From assembly GCF_000371965.1 (NCBI RefSeq), contig NZ_AQUO01000001.1, forward strand, positions 1-64,000: 64,000 bases of DNA. The letters are read 5' to 3'. The translations under genes were made by a program, and so were the position numbers. Positions 34,807-43,111 of the stretch are shown in pieces (the stretch's first letter is position 1; each line of letters begins with the position of its first letter). Under the pieces are notes generated by a model that saw nothing but the letters and a program-made list of their open reading frames with translations, did no database searches and was not told the origin of the DNA. Origin of the DNA: Paracoccus sp. N5 (GTDB lineage: Bacteria; Pseudomonadota; Alphaproteobacteria; Rhodobacterales; Rhodobacteraceae).

Positions 34807-35310
34807 ATGGCCGCGATCACCCTCTGGCAGGGCGACATCACCACGCTCGCCCTCGACGCCATCGTCAATGCCGCGAACCGCACGCTCCTGGGCGGCGGCG
34901 GCGTCGACGGCGCCATCCACCGCGCCGCCGGTCCCGGCCTCCTGGCCGAATGCCGCGCGCTCGGCGGCTGCCCGACCGGCGAGGCGCGCATCACCGCCGG
35001 CCACGACCTGCCGGCGCGCCACGTCATCCACACCGTCGGCCCGGTCTGGCAGGGCGGCCAGGCGGATGAGGACGACCTGCTCGCCCGCTGCTACCGAAGC
35101 AGCCTGGCGCTGGCCGACGACCACGGCCTTGCCAGCATCGCCTTCCCGGCGATCTCGACCGGCATCTACGGCTTTCCCGCCGCCCGCGCCGCGCTGATCG
35201 CCGTCGAGACGATCGAAGCCCACGCCGGCCTCCTCGACGTGACCCTGGTCGCCTTCGACCGCGCCAGCCTCGCGACGCTGGAATCCGCCCTCGACAGGGC
35301 CGCCCGATGA
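34807..35310 (+). CDS. Macrodomain protein, probable O-acyl-ADP-ribose deacylase
   Basis: Single macrodomain of 167 residues, YmdB-like. Key blocks: ALDAIVNAANRTLLGGGGVDGAIHRAAGP (the ADP-ribose-binding asparagine and glycine-rich loop), ARHVIHTVGPVW and SIAFPAISTGIYGFP (phosphate loop). Members bind ADP-ribose and hydrolyse O-acetyl-ADP-ribose, the product of sirtuin deacylation. It begins four bases after mccB and is the only non-carboxylase gene between mccB and mccA. Co-transcription with leucine-catabolic genes is clear from spacing; a link to acyl-ADP-ribose from leucine-derived acyl groups is inference. Confidence 0.88.
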   Translation: MAAITLWQGDITTLALDAIVNAANRTLLGGGGVDGAIHRAAGPGLLAECRALGGCPTGEARITAGHDLPARHVIHTVGPVWQGGQADEDDLLARCYRSSLALADDHGLASIAFPAISTGIYGFPAARAALIAVETIEAHAGLLDVTLVAFDRASLATLESALDRAAR

Positions 35311-35362
35311 TTTCTCCGTTTCAAAAATACCCCACGGGGGTCCGGGGGTGTGAAACCCCCGG
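35311..35362. repeat. Dispersed repeat half unit plus GC hairpin before mccA
   Basis: TTTCTCCGTTTCAAAAATAC then CCC, followed by a perfect 7-bp stem CCGGGGG (35342-35348) with CCCCCGG (35356-35362). This half-unit-plus-hairpin form is shared with the copies near 43680 and 47892. It lies inside the operon and could reduce read-through from the macrodomain gene to mccA. Confidence 0.65.
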
Positions 35363-35389
35363 CGCCGCCCGCGCCACGAGGAGCCGCCC

Positions 35390-37315
35390 ATGTTCCAGAA
35401 GATCCTGATCGCCAACCGCGGCGAGATCGCCTGCCGGGTCATCGACACCGCCCGCCGCCTGGGCGTCCGCACCGTCGCGGTCTATTCCGAGGCCGACCGC
35501 GCCGCCCGCCATGTCGCGCTGGCCGACGAAGCCGTCCATATCGGTGGCCCGGCGCCCAGGGACAGCTACCTGCGCGGCGATGCCATCATCCGCGCTGCGC
35601 AGGACACCGGCGCCCAGGCCATCCACCCCGGCTACGGCTTTCTCAGCGAGAACCCGGATTTCGTCGATGCGGTGACGCAGGCCGGCCTGACCTTCATCGG
35701 CCCCTCGGCCGAGGCGATCCGCAAGATGGGCCTCAAGGACGCCGCCAAGGCGCTGATGGTGCAGGCGGGCGTGCCGGTCGTGCCCGGCTACCACGGCGAG
35801 AACCAGCAGGCGGACCATCTGCAGGCCCAGGCCGATGCCATCGGCTATCCCGTGCTCATCAAGGCCGTGGCCGGCGGCGGCGGCAAGGGCATGCGGCTGG
35901 TGGAACGCAGCAGCGACTTCCCCGCCGCCCTGCAATCCGCGCAGGGCGAGGCCACCACCGCCTTCGGCAACCCCGCGGTGCTGATCGAGAAATACATCCA
36001 GCAACCCCGCCATATCGAGATGCAGGTCTTCGGCGACGGCAGCCGCGCGGTCCACCTCTTCGAGCGCGACTGTTCGCTGCAACGCCGCCACCAGAAGGTG
36101 ATCGAGGAAGCCCCGGCCCCCGGCATGACGCCCGAGATGCGCGCCGCCATGGGCGAGGCCGCCGTCCGGGCCGCCGAGGCCATCGGCTATGCTGGCGCCG
36201 GCACCGTCGAATTCATCGTCGACGGCAGCCAGGGCCTGCGCCCCGACGGCTTCTGGTTCATGGAGATGAACACCCGCCTGCAGGTCGAGCATCCGGTGAC
36301 CGAGGCGATCACCGGCATCGACCTGGTCGAATGGCAATTGCGCGTCGCCAGCGGCGAGCCCTTGCCGGCCCGGCAGGAGGAGTTGACGATCACCGGCCAC
36401 GCCTTCGAGGCCCGGCTCTATGCCGAGGACGTGCCCGCGGGCTTCCTGCCCGCCACCGGCCGGCTCGCGCATCTGCGCTTCCCGGACCACGCCCGCATCG
36501 AGACCGGGGTGCGGCCCGGCGACACGATCAGCCCGTGGTACGACCCGATGATCGCCAAGATCGTCACCCATGGCGCCACCCGCGCCATCGCGCTGCGCGC
36601 GCTGGAAGCGGCGCTGGAGGATACCGAGGTCGCGGGTTCCGTCACCAATGTCGATTTCCTGATCGCCCTGACCCGGCATGCGGGTTTCCAGCGGGGCGAG
36701 GTCGATACCGGCCTGATCGCCCGCGACCTCGACGCGCTGGTCGCGGCAGCGGAACCCGATCCCGGCGCAAGGGCTCTGGCGGTGCTGGGCCTGGCCGGGC
36801 TCGACGATCCGACCATCCGCGGCGGCGTGACCCTGTGGCAGCCGCTGCGCCGCACCATCGCCTGGCAGGGCGGCGAGGCCGTGCTCGAGGTGCTGGGCCC
36901 CGGCGCCGCCCGCGTCACCCTGGACGGACGCACGCATCAGATCGGCTATGAGGGCGGGCGCTGGTGGGTCGACGGCAGCCCGCGCCGCTGGCGCATCGTC
37001 AGCCACGGCGCCGGCACCAGCGTCTTCGGCGGCCGGGCGCTGACGCTCGCGCCGCTCGACCCGCTGGACCGTGGCGGCGACGAGGCCGGCGGCGGACTGA
37101 CGCTCTCGCCCATGCCGGGGCTGGTCAAGGCGGTCTTCGTCAGCGCCGGCCAGCAGGTCACGGCCGGCGACCGGCTGGCGATCCTCGAGGCCATGAAGAT
37201 GGAGCACACCCTGACCGCCGCCCGCGACGGCACCGTGGCCGAGGTGCTGGCCGCCGCCGGCGACCAGGTCGAGGCCGGCGCGCCCCTGATCCGGCTGGAG
37301 GAAGAGGATGGCTGA
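35390..37315 (+). CDS. mccA: 3-methylcrotonyl-CoA carboxylase alpha (biotin) subunit
   Basis: Subunit of 641 residues combining biotin carboxylase and biotin carrier. Domains: MFQKILIANRGEIACRVI at the start, ATP-grasp with KAVAGGGGKGMRLV, biotin carboxylase motifs ERDCSLQRRHQKVIEEAP and FMEMNTRLQVEHPVTE, a BT-like linker, and a C-terminal biotinyl domain with EAMKMEH, where K603 takes biotin. It works with MccB. The length and BT region match MCC or propionyl-CoA carboxylase alpha chains; the mccB neighbour and leucine context favour MCC. Confidence 0.95.
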   Translation: MFQKILIANRGEIACRVIDTARRLGVRTVAVYSEADRAARHVALADEAVHIGGPAPRDSYLRGDAIIRAAQDTGAQAIHPGYGFLSENPDFVDAVTQAGLTFIGPSAEAIRKMGLKDAAKALMVQAGVPVVPGYHGENQQADHLQAQADAIGYPVLIKAVAGGGGKGMRLVERSSDFPAALQSAQGEATTAFGNPAVLIEKYIQQPRHIEMQVFGDGSRAVHLFERDCSLQRRHQKVIEEAPAPGMTPEMRAAMGEAAVRAAEAIGYAGAGTVEFIVDGSQGLRPDGFWFMEMNTRLQVEHPVTEAITGIDLVEWQLRVASGEPLPARQEELTITGHAFEARLYAEDVPAGFLPATGRLAHLRFPDHARIETGVRPGDTISPWYDPMIAKIVTHGATRAIALRALEAALEDTEVAGSVTNVDFLIALTRHAGFQRGEVDTGLIARDLDALVAAAEPDPGARALAVLGLAGLDDPTIRGGVTLWQPLRRTIAWQGGEAVLEVLGPGAARVTLDGRTHQIGYEGGRWWVDGSPRRWRIVSHGAGTSVFGGRALTLAPLDPLDRGGDEAGGGLTLSPMPGLVKAVFVSAGQQVTAGDRLAILEAMKMEHTLTAARDGTVAEVLAAAGDQVEAGAPLIRLEEEDG

Positions 37316-37973
37316 GCTGACGCTCTGGCATGTGCCGCTGTCGCGCTCGATGCGCATCCTGTGGCTGCTCGAGGAGATCGGCTGCGACTATGATCTGCGG
37401 CTGATGGACCTCGCGGACGGCTCGACGCGCCGGCCGCCCTATGACGCGATCCACCCGGTCGGCCGCGTGCCGGCGCTGCGTGACGGCGACACCACCATCC
37501 ACGAATCCGGCGCCATGACCGAATGGCTGTGCGAGACGCGCGCGCCGCAGCTCTGGCGCGCGCCGGGCACGCCCGGGCGGCTGGGCTGGCTCGACTGGCT
37601 GCATTTCGGCGAGACGCTGGGCCAGCACATCGCCAACCTGACCCAGCAGCATGTCTTCCTGCGCGAAGACAGCCAGCGCTCGGCCACGCTGATGCGGCTC
37701 GAGGCGGCGCGGCTGTCGCGGGCGCTGCGCCTGGTCGAGACCTGCGTCGCGGAATCGGACTGGCTGCTCAGCGAGTTTTCCGGCGTCGATTGCCAGGTCG
37801 GTTATTCGGTCTGGATCGCCGCGCGTTTCGTCAGCTTCGCCGACCGCCCGGCGCTGGCTGCCTATCGCGACCGCTGCGCGGCGCGGCCGGCCTTCCAGCG
37901 CAGCCTGCCCCCCGAGGGCACGGCGGTCATCTATGCCCGCGACTTCTACGAGGTGCCCGATGTCCCGCGTTGA
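37308..37973 (+). CDS. Glutathione S-transferase family protein
   Basis: Protein of 221 residues that overlaps mccA by 8 bp and hmgL by 14 bp, so it is firmly in the leucine operon. N-terminal thioredoxin-like domain (TLWHVPLSRSMRILWLLEEIG, VGRVPALRDGDTTIHESGAMTEWL) and a helical C-terminal domain (WLLSEFSGVDCQVGYSVW). Catalytic serine would lie in PLSRSMR. The role in leucine catabolism is unknown; detoxifying reactive enoyl-CoA products by glutathione addition is one possibility, but it is speculation. Confidence 0.85.
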   Translation: MAELTLWHVPLSRSMRILWLLEEIGCDYDLRLMDLADGSTRRPPYDAIHPVGRVPALRDGDTTIHESGAMTEWLCETRAPQLWRAPGTPGRLGWLDWLHFGETLGQHIANLTQQHVFLREDSQRSATLMRLEAARLSRALRLVETCVAESDWLLSEFSGVDCQVGYSVWIAARFVSFADRPALAAYRDRCAARPAFQRSLPPEGTAVIYARDFYEVPDVPR

Positions 37974-38814
37974 GATCTTCGAAATGGGCCCGCGCGACGG
38001 GTTGCAGAACGAAAAGCGCCTGATCCCGGCCGCCGAAAAGATCGCGCTGGTCGACCTCTTGTCGCAGGCCGGGTTCCGGCGCATCGAGGTCACCAGCTTC
38101 GTCTCGCCGAAATGGGTGCCGCAGATGGCCGACGCCGCCAAGGTCATGTCCGGCATTCGCCGCGCGCCCGGCGTCAGCTATGCCGTGCTGACCCCGAACA
38201 TGAAGGGCTACGAGGCGGCGCGGACAGCCCGCGCCTCGGAGGTCGCGATTTTCGCCTCGGCCTCGGAAGGGTTTTCGCGCGCGAACCTCAATGCGAGCAT
38301 TGCCGAGAGCCTGGAACGGCTGGCGCCGGTGGCCGAGGCCGCCCGCGCGGACGGCATCCCGGTCAGGGGCTATGTCTCGGTGGTGACCGACTGCCCCTTC
38401 GACGGGCCGACTCCGCCTGCCCATGTCGCCCGCGTCGCGGCGGCGCTGCGCGACATGGGCTGTTACGAGATCAGCCTGGGCGACACCATCGGCCAGGGCC
38501 GGCCCGAGAGCATCGATGCCATGCTGGCGGCGGTGCTGGAAGAACTGCCGCCCGAGCGGCTGGCCGGCCACTATCACGACACCGCCGGCCGCGCGCTGGC
38601 CAATATCGAGGCGAGCCTGGCGCGCGGATTGCGGGTCTTCGACGCCGCCGTGGGCGGCCTTGGCGGCTGCCCCTATGCCCCGGGCGCGGCCGGCAATGTC
38701 GCGACGGAAGCCGTCGCCGCGCATCTGGCGACGGCGGGCCACGACACGGGCCTGGACATGGACGTGATCGCCCGCGCCGCCGCCATGGCCCGCAGCCTGA
38801 GAGGACAGCCGTGA
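37960..38814 (+). CDS. hmgL: Hydroxymethylglutaryl-CoA lyase
   Basis: TIM-barrel enzyme of 284 residues that cleaves HMG-CoA to acetyl-CoA and acetoacetate, ending leucine breakdown. Visible marks: FEMGPRDGLQNEK (metal aspartate and arginine), VTSFVSPKWVPQMADA, SLGDTIGQG, GHYHDTAGRALAN (metal histidines) and the C-terminal GGLGGCPYAPGAAGNVATE with the catalytic cysteine loop. The start MSRVEIFEMGP at 37960 lies inside the end of the GST gene. It stops on the first base of the next gene's start codon. Confidence 0.96.
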   Translation: MSRVEIFEMGPRDGLQNEKRLIPAAEKIALVDLLSQAGFRRIEVTSFVSPKWVPQMADAAKVMSGIRRAPGVSYAVLTPNMKGYEAARTARASEVAIFASASEGFSRANLNASIAESLERLAPVAEAARADGIPVRGYVSVVTDCPFDGPTPPAHVARVAAALRDMGCYEISLGDTIGQGRPESIDAMLAAVLEELPPERLAGHYHDTAGRALANIEASLARGLRVFDAAVGGLGGCPYAPGAAGNVATEAVAAHLATAGHDTGLDMDVIARAAAMARSLRGQP

Positions 38815-39596
38815 TGGAGACCATCCGCATCGAGACCGACCCGCGCGGCGTCGCTCATCTCTGGCTGGCGCGCCCCGACAAGCACAATGCGCTGTCGGCG
38901 CAGATGATCCGCGAATTGACGCTCGCCGCGCAGCATCTGGGCCATGACCCGGCCGTGCGCGTGGTGGTGCTGGCGGCCGAGGGGCGCAGCTTCTGCGCCG
39001 GCGGCGACCTCGGCTGGATGCAGGAGCAGATGCGCGCCGATGCCGACACCCGCCGCGCCGGCGCCCGCGAGCTGGCGATGATGCTGAACGCGCTGAACAC
39101 CCTGCCCAAGCCCCTGATCGGCCGGGTGCAGGGCAACGCCTTCGGCGGCGGCGTCGGCATGATCTCGGTCTGCGACGTGGCGATCGCCGTGCCCGAGGCC
39201 CGCTTCGGCCTGACCGAAACCCGACTCGGCCTGATCCCCGCCACCATCGGCCCCTATGTCCTGGCCCGGATGGGCGAGGACTGCGCGCGCCGCGTCTTCA
39301 TGTCCGCCCGGCTCTTCGGCGCGGATGAGGCGATCCGGCTGAACCTGTTGGCGGCCACCGCCGAGGCCGAGACCCTGGACGCCGCCGTCGAGGCCGAGGT
39401 CGCGCCCTATCTCTCCTGCGCCCCCGGCGCCGTGGCGGCGGCCAAGCGCCTGGCCCGCCGCCTTGGCCCCGCCATCGGCCCGGCCGAGATCGAGGCCAGC
39501 ATCGACGCCCTGATCGCGGTCTGGGAAGGCGACGAGGCACCCGAGGGCATCGCCGCCTTCTTCGAGAAGCGAAAGCCGCGCTGGCAGCAGGGCTGA
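38814..39596 (+). CDS. Enoyl-CoA hydratase, likely methylglutaconyl-CoA hydratase
   Basis: Crotonase-fold protein of 260 residues; last gene of the leucine operon. The CoA/oxyanion blocks are SFCAGGDLGWMQEQM and NAFGGGVGMISVCDVAIA, and TETRLGLIPATIGPYVLARMG is typical of the methylglutaconyl-CoA hydratase group (LiuC). It would hydrate 3-methylglutaconyl-CoA to HMG-CoA, linking MccAB to HmgL, although catalytic glutamates differ between crotonases and substrate cannot be proven from sequence. GAGGACAGCC precedes the ATG. Confidence 0.88.
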   Translation: METIRIETDPRGVAHLWLARPDKHNALSAQMIRELTLAAQHLGHDPAVRVVVLAAEGRSFCAGGDLGWMQEQMRADADTRRAGARELAMMLNALNTLPKPLIGRVQGNAFGGGVGMISVCDVAIAVPEARFGLTETRLGLIPATIGPYVLARMGEDCARRVFMSARLFGADEAIRLNLLAATAEAETLDAAVEAEVAPYLSCAPGAVAAAKRLARRLGPAIGPAEIEASIDALIAVWEGDEAPEGIAAFFEKRKPRWQQG

Positions 39597-39603
39597 GCCC
39601 CGG

Positions 39604-39729
39604 CCTTCTCTGTTGTATAAATACCCACGCTGCGCGGCGGCGAGGCGCCCGCGATGCCGGTTTCGCGGGAATGGGCGAGGGTGCTGCCGTGGCAGCCTTG
39701 CGGTTTGGGTATTTATGCAACAGAGAAGG
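39604..39729. repeat. Dispersed repeat, two half units in diverging order
   Basis: CCTTCTCTGTTGTATAAATA then CCC at 39604-39626, and GGGTATTTATGCAACAGAGA then AGG at 39707-39729, 80 bp apart. Here the AT arms face inward and the pair is close to a perfect inverted repeat. It lies in the 276-bp gap between the hydratase and the MFS gene, which otherwise shows no gene. Confidence 0.75.
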
Positions 39730-39872
39730 CTGGTCAGACCCGCTCGGGCGCGACATTTGCGCGCAGTGCATGGCCGCATTTCGGCGGCGGCAGGGTGACG
39801 GGCGGGCCGGGAATCTGTTATCGCCAACAGGATTCCCGAAAATCCCGCCACCATGCCCCGGAAGGTGCCGCC

Positions 39873-41069
39873 ATGCCGCCGCAGCCAAACCTGAAACTTG
39901 CGATTCTCGCCCTTGGCCTCGGTGCCTTTGCCATCGGCACCTCGGAATTCGCCGCCATGGGGCTGCTGCCCTGGTATGCCGGCGACCTCGGCATCACCGA
40001 GCCGCAGGCGGGCCATGTCGTCAGCGCCTATGCGCTGGGGGTGGTGGTGGGGGCGCCGATCACCTCGATCCTGGGCGCGCGGCTGCCGCGGCGGCGCTAT
40101 CTGGCGGCGCTGATCGCCGCCTATGGCGTGATGAACCTGCTGGCGGCGGTGCTGCCGGGCTATGGCACGCTGGTCTCCACCCGCTTCCTGGCCGGGCTGC
40201 CGCATGGCGGCTTCCTGGGCGTCGCCATGCTGTTCGCCGCCGACGCCTTGCCGCGCGAGCAAAGGGCCAAGGGCGTGACCCAGGTGCTGCTGGGCCTGAC
40301 CATCGCCAATATCGCCGGCGTGCCGCTGGCCGGCGTGCTGGGCCAGAGCCTCGGCTGGCGCTGGGGCTTTGCCCTGCCGGGCGTGCTGGCGCTGCTGGCG
40401 GGCTGGCTGATCCTGCGGCTGGCGCCGCGCGTCGGTGCCGCGAAGGATGCCCGGCCGATGGACGAGTTGAAGGCGCTCGGCAATCCGGCCGTGGTGCTGA
40501 CGCTGCTGGTCGGGGCCATCGGCTTCGGCGGGCTTTTCGCGGTCTATTCCTATCTCTCGGCCGCGATGCTGGCCACGACGCAGCCTCCGGGCTGGGCGGT
40601 GCCGGCCATGCTGTCGGGCTTCGGTATCGGCGGCACGCTGGGCAGCATCATGGCGGCGCGGCTGACCATCCGGCTGGGGACCTGGCGCTCGGCGCTGCTC
40701 TTGATGGGCTTCATGCTGGCGACGCAGGGCTTTGCCGCCTGGGCCGTCGGCAGCTGGGGGCTGATGCTTCTGTCCTCGTTCCTGCTGGGGCTGGGCTCGG
40801 GCATGGTGGTGCCCTTGCAGACCCGGCTGATGGACGTGGCCGGGCGCGCGCAGAGCATGGCCGCCGCGATGAACCACGCCGCCTTCAACGCCGCCAATGC
40901 GCTGGGGCCCTGGCTTGCCGGCATGGCGCTGGCGGCGGGCTGGGGCTGGCAGAGCTCAGGCCTGGTGGCGATGGCGCTGTCAGTCGCGGGGATGCTGGCC
41001 CTGGGCCTGGCCTGGTGGCAGTCCCGCGCTGCCGGGATGGGCATGCAGGATCACCCCGCGCGAGTGTGA
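39873..41069 (+). CDS. MFS transporter (Bcr/AraJ-like)
   Basis: Twelve-helix major facilitator of 398 residues. The N-terminal helix LAILALGLGAFAIGTSEFAAMGLLPWYAGDLGI and the loop ARLPRRRYL match the AraJ/NepI group of sugar or purine efflux permeases; VSTRFLAGLPHGGFLGVAMLFAADALPREQRAKG follows. The substrate is unknown. The ATG at 39873 is chosen for the AGGTG site. Its last 90 bp overlap the end of the opposing DUF599 gene. Confidence 0.88.
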   Translation: MPPQPNLKLAILALGLGAFAIGTSEFAAMGLLPWYAGDLGITEPQAGHVVSAYALGVVVGAPITSILGARLPRRRYLAALIAAYGVMNLLAAVLPGYGTLVSTRFLAGLPHGGFLGVAMLFAADALPREQRAKGVTQVLLGLTIANIAGVPLAGVLGQSLGWRWGFALPGVLALLAGWLILRLAPRVGAAKDARPMDELKALGNPAVVLTLLVGAIGFGGLFAVYSYLSAAMLATTQPPGWAVPAMLSGFGIGGTLGSIMAARLTIRLGTWRSALLLMGFMLATQGFAAWAVGSWGLMLLSSFLLGLGSGMVVPLQTRLMDVAGRAQSMAAAMNHAAFNAANALGPWLAGMALAAGWGWQSSGLVAMALSVAGMLALGLAWWQSRAAGMGMQDHPARV

Positions 41070-41732
41070 GGCGAATTCCCGCCGCCACGAGATGACAAGC
41101 ACGTAGAGCGTGGCGAGGAACAGCCCCAGCGGTCCCGCCAGCCAGCCCAGCGCCCCGAGCGCGAAATAGACGCAGCGCAGCCCCGAGTTGAAGCTGCGCG
41201 CCGCGGTGATGTTGATCTCGGCCGCCTGCATGGCGGCGGGCATGGCGCGCGGATCCTCGGGATCGTTCGGCACCGCCGCCATCATCACCGCGCAATAGCC
41301 GAACAGCCGATGCGCCCAGACGAAGCGCAACAGCGCGTTGGCGACGAAGAACAGCACCACGACGATCTTGATTTCCCATTTCAGCGCCGGGACATGGCCC
41401 AGGTCGAACTGCCGCGCCACGCCCGCCAGCTGGTCGGTCTTGCCGATCAGCGCCAGCCCGCCGCCGACGGCGATCAGGCAGGCCGAGGCGAAGAAGGCCG
41501 TGCCCTCGCGCAATGTGGTCAGGATATTGCCGTCGAAGATGCGCGGATCGCGGGTGACGAAATGCCGCATCCATTCGCGCCGGTAGTCCTTCATCAGCAC
41601 CGAGACCGAGGGGTGCTGCCTTGGCGGATGCTCGGTGATCCAGCCGATGCCCAGCCAGGCCAGGAAAAGCCAGGCCAGTGCGGCCAGGTCGGCGGGGGTG
41701 AAGGGGCCGGCGGGCGGAAGGGGAATCTGCAT
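40980..41732 (-). CDS. DUF599 family membrane protein
   Basis: Protein of 250 residues with about four hydrophobic segments. DUF599 marks: ADLAALAWLFLAWLGIGWITE, MRHFVTRDPRIFDGNILTTL and the Ser/Asn-containing AARSFNSGLRCVYFALGALGW. The function of the family is unknown. The C-terminal 30 residues are encoded antisense to the MFS gene end and fall outside the conserved domain, so they look like an extension caused by loss of an earlier stop. Confidence 0.85.
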   Translation of the reverse strand: MQIPLPPAGPFTPADLAALAWLFLAWLGIGWITEHPPRQHPSVSVLMKDYRREWMRHFVTRDPRIFDGNILTTLREGTAFFASACLIAVGGGLALIGKTDQLAGVARQFDLGHVPALKWEIKIVVVLFFVANALLRFVWAHRLFGYCAVMMAAVPNDPEDPRAMPAAMQAAEINITAARSFNSGLRCVYFALGALGWLAGPLGLFLATLYVLVISWRREFASHSRGVILHAHPGSAGLPPGQAQGQHPRD

Positions 41733-41824
41733 GACCAGATCTTACCGCCACCCGGCACGTGTTGCCAGCGTCCGCCCGGCTGCCTAACCTGCAGGAGGAA
41801 ACGCGCAGAGAACCGGAGGGTAAC

Positions 41825-42067
41825 ATGGCCGCACCGCACGCCATTCACGAGGAATTTCCGAACGATGCCGCCCGCATCCATGCGCTGAAGCTGTCGGACG
41901 CGCATTTCGCCCGGCTGCTGGTCGATTACGACCAGGTGAACGACCAGGTCGGTGCCGCCGAAAGCCGCCACACGCCCATGTCGGACGAGGCCGAAACCGC
42001 GTTGCGCAAGCGTCGCGCCGCGCTGAAGGACGAGATCGCGCGCCTGATCGCCGCGGCGCCCGCCTGA
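41825..42067 (+). CDS. YdcH/DUF465-family small protein
   Basis: Protein of 80 residues with the DUF465 helical hairpin: FARLLVDYDQVNDQVGAAE, then EAETALRKRRAALKDEIARLI, with heptad-like spacing. Cytosolic and of unknown function. GGAGGGTAAC precedes the ATG. It overlaps the glcD relic by ATGA, so it was probably translated just ahead of glcD. Confidence 0.85.
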   Translation: MAAPHAIHEEFPNDAARIHALKLSDAHFARLLVDYDQVNDQVGAAESRHTPMSDEAETALRKRRAALKDEIARLIAAAPA

Positions 42068-42921
42068 TGCAGATGCCCGCCCCGGACCAGGCCGTCATCG
42101 CCCGCCGCGACCTGATCGTGGCGCGGCTGATCGTGGCGCTGTCGGCGGCGGGCGACGTCGCGGCGCGGGTGATCGCCGACCCGGCCGAGACCCGCGCCTA
42201 TGAATGCGACGCGCTCTCGGCCTATCACTGCCGCCGCTGGCCGTCGTGCTGCCCTCGACCACCGTGGGCGTCGCGGCGGTGCTGCGGCTCTGCCACGAAG
42301 AGCGCGTGCCGGTGGTGCCGCGCGGGGCGGGACCAGCCTGGCCGGCGGCTCAATGCCCACAGCCGACGCGGTGGTGATCAGCCTGGCGCGCATGAACGCG
42401 GTGCTGGAAACCGACCTCGCCGATCGCTTCATCCGCGTGCAGGCCGGCCGCACCACGCTGTCGGTTTCGGGCGCGGTCGAGGCGGCGGGCTTCTTCTATG
42501 CGCCCGATCCGTCCAGCCAACTCGCCTGCGCCATCGGTGGCCGGCGCGCTGCGCGACGAACAGCCGGTCCTCGCGGATCTCGAACCGGCGGTCTACCAGG
42601 CCATCGCTGCCGCGCTCGGCCCCGAGCAGAACGGCCGCGGCCGGGGCATGCGCGTCGCCTGCTCGCTGCGGCACGGCCATCAGATCCGCACGGCTCCCAA
42701 GATGCTGCTGGCGCAGGTCGGATTCCACATCATGGAACCAGAAAATCCGCATCTCTGCTCGGCCAGGACCTATAATCTGCTGCAACCGGAATTGTCCGGG
42801 GAATTGCGGCGCCGGCAATATCGGCTGCATGATGCAGATCGGCACCGGCACCGCGCTGCCGCTGGTCCATATCGTGGAACTGCTGATCGGGCCAGCGGCG
42901 GCCCGCGTCCGCGCGTCCTGA
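42067..42921 (+). pseudogene. Glycolate oxidase (glc) operon relic: glcD 5' part joined to glcF 3' part
   Basis: Begins as the N-terminus of GlcD (VIARRDLIVARL, ADPAETRAYECDALSAYHC), then breaks frame near 42232 (to LAVVLPSTTVGVAAVLRLCHEE) and near 42332 (to GTSLAGGSMPTADAVVIS, then FYAPDPSSQLACAIGG). About 42540 the FAD-subunit sequence stops. From about 42640 it resembles the C-terminus of the iron-sulfur subunit GlcF (ACSLRHGHQI, TYNLLQPELSGEL), and after another shift near 42815 AGNIGCMMQIGTGTALPLVH. The rest of glcD, all glcE and most of glcF are gone. The GlcF cysteine motif CCGSAG has been lost (reads LCSARTY). Nonfunctional. Confidence 0.85.
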
Positions 42922-42934
42922 CACCCTAGACCCG

Positions 42935-42957
42935 TCTTCCTTGTTGCCCAAATACCC
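42935..42957. repeat. Dispersed repeat half unit
   Basis: TCTTCCTTGTTGCCCAAATA then CCC, just after the glc relic. Only one arm is seen. Confidence 0.65.
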
Positions 42958-42989
42958 ACGCCACCCGCGCCACGGCCCCGGCGCAGGGT

Positions 42990-43111
42990 CTTGAAAACCG
43001 CCCGCGCCGATCCCAGCTATGCGCTGTCGGAGGGCCGGATGGCGCCGACGGACCTGCCCGCCCGGCAGCCGGGGGGCAAGCCTTTGTATCGCTTTGGAAA
43101 AGGATGCGAAA
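42990..43111 (+). promoter_or_regulatory. Possible heat-shock promoter and leader of hsp20
   Basis: CTTGAAA (42990-42996) followed after 15 bp by CCCAGCTAT (43012-43020) resembles a sigma-32 -35/-10 pair, but the -10 match is weak. In the leader, CCTTT (43081-43085) can pair with AAAGG (43099-43103), covering the likely ribosome binding site AAGGA next to the start codon; that could act as an RNA thermometer. Confidence 0.35.
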
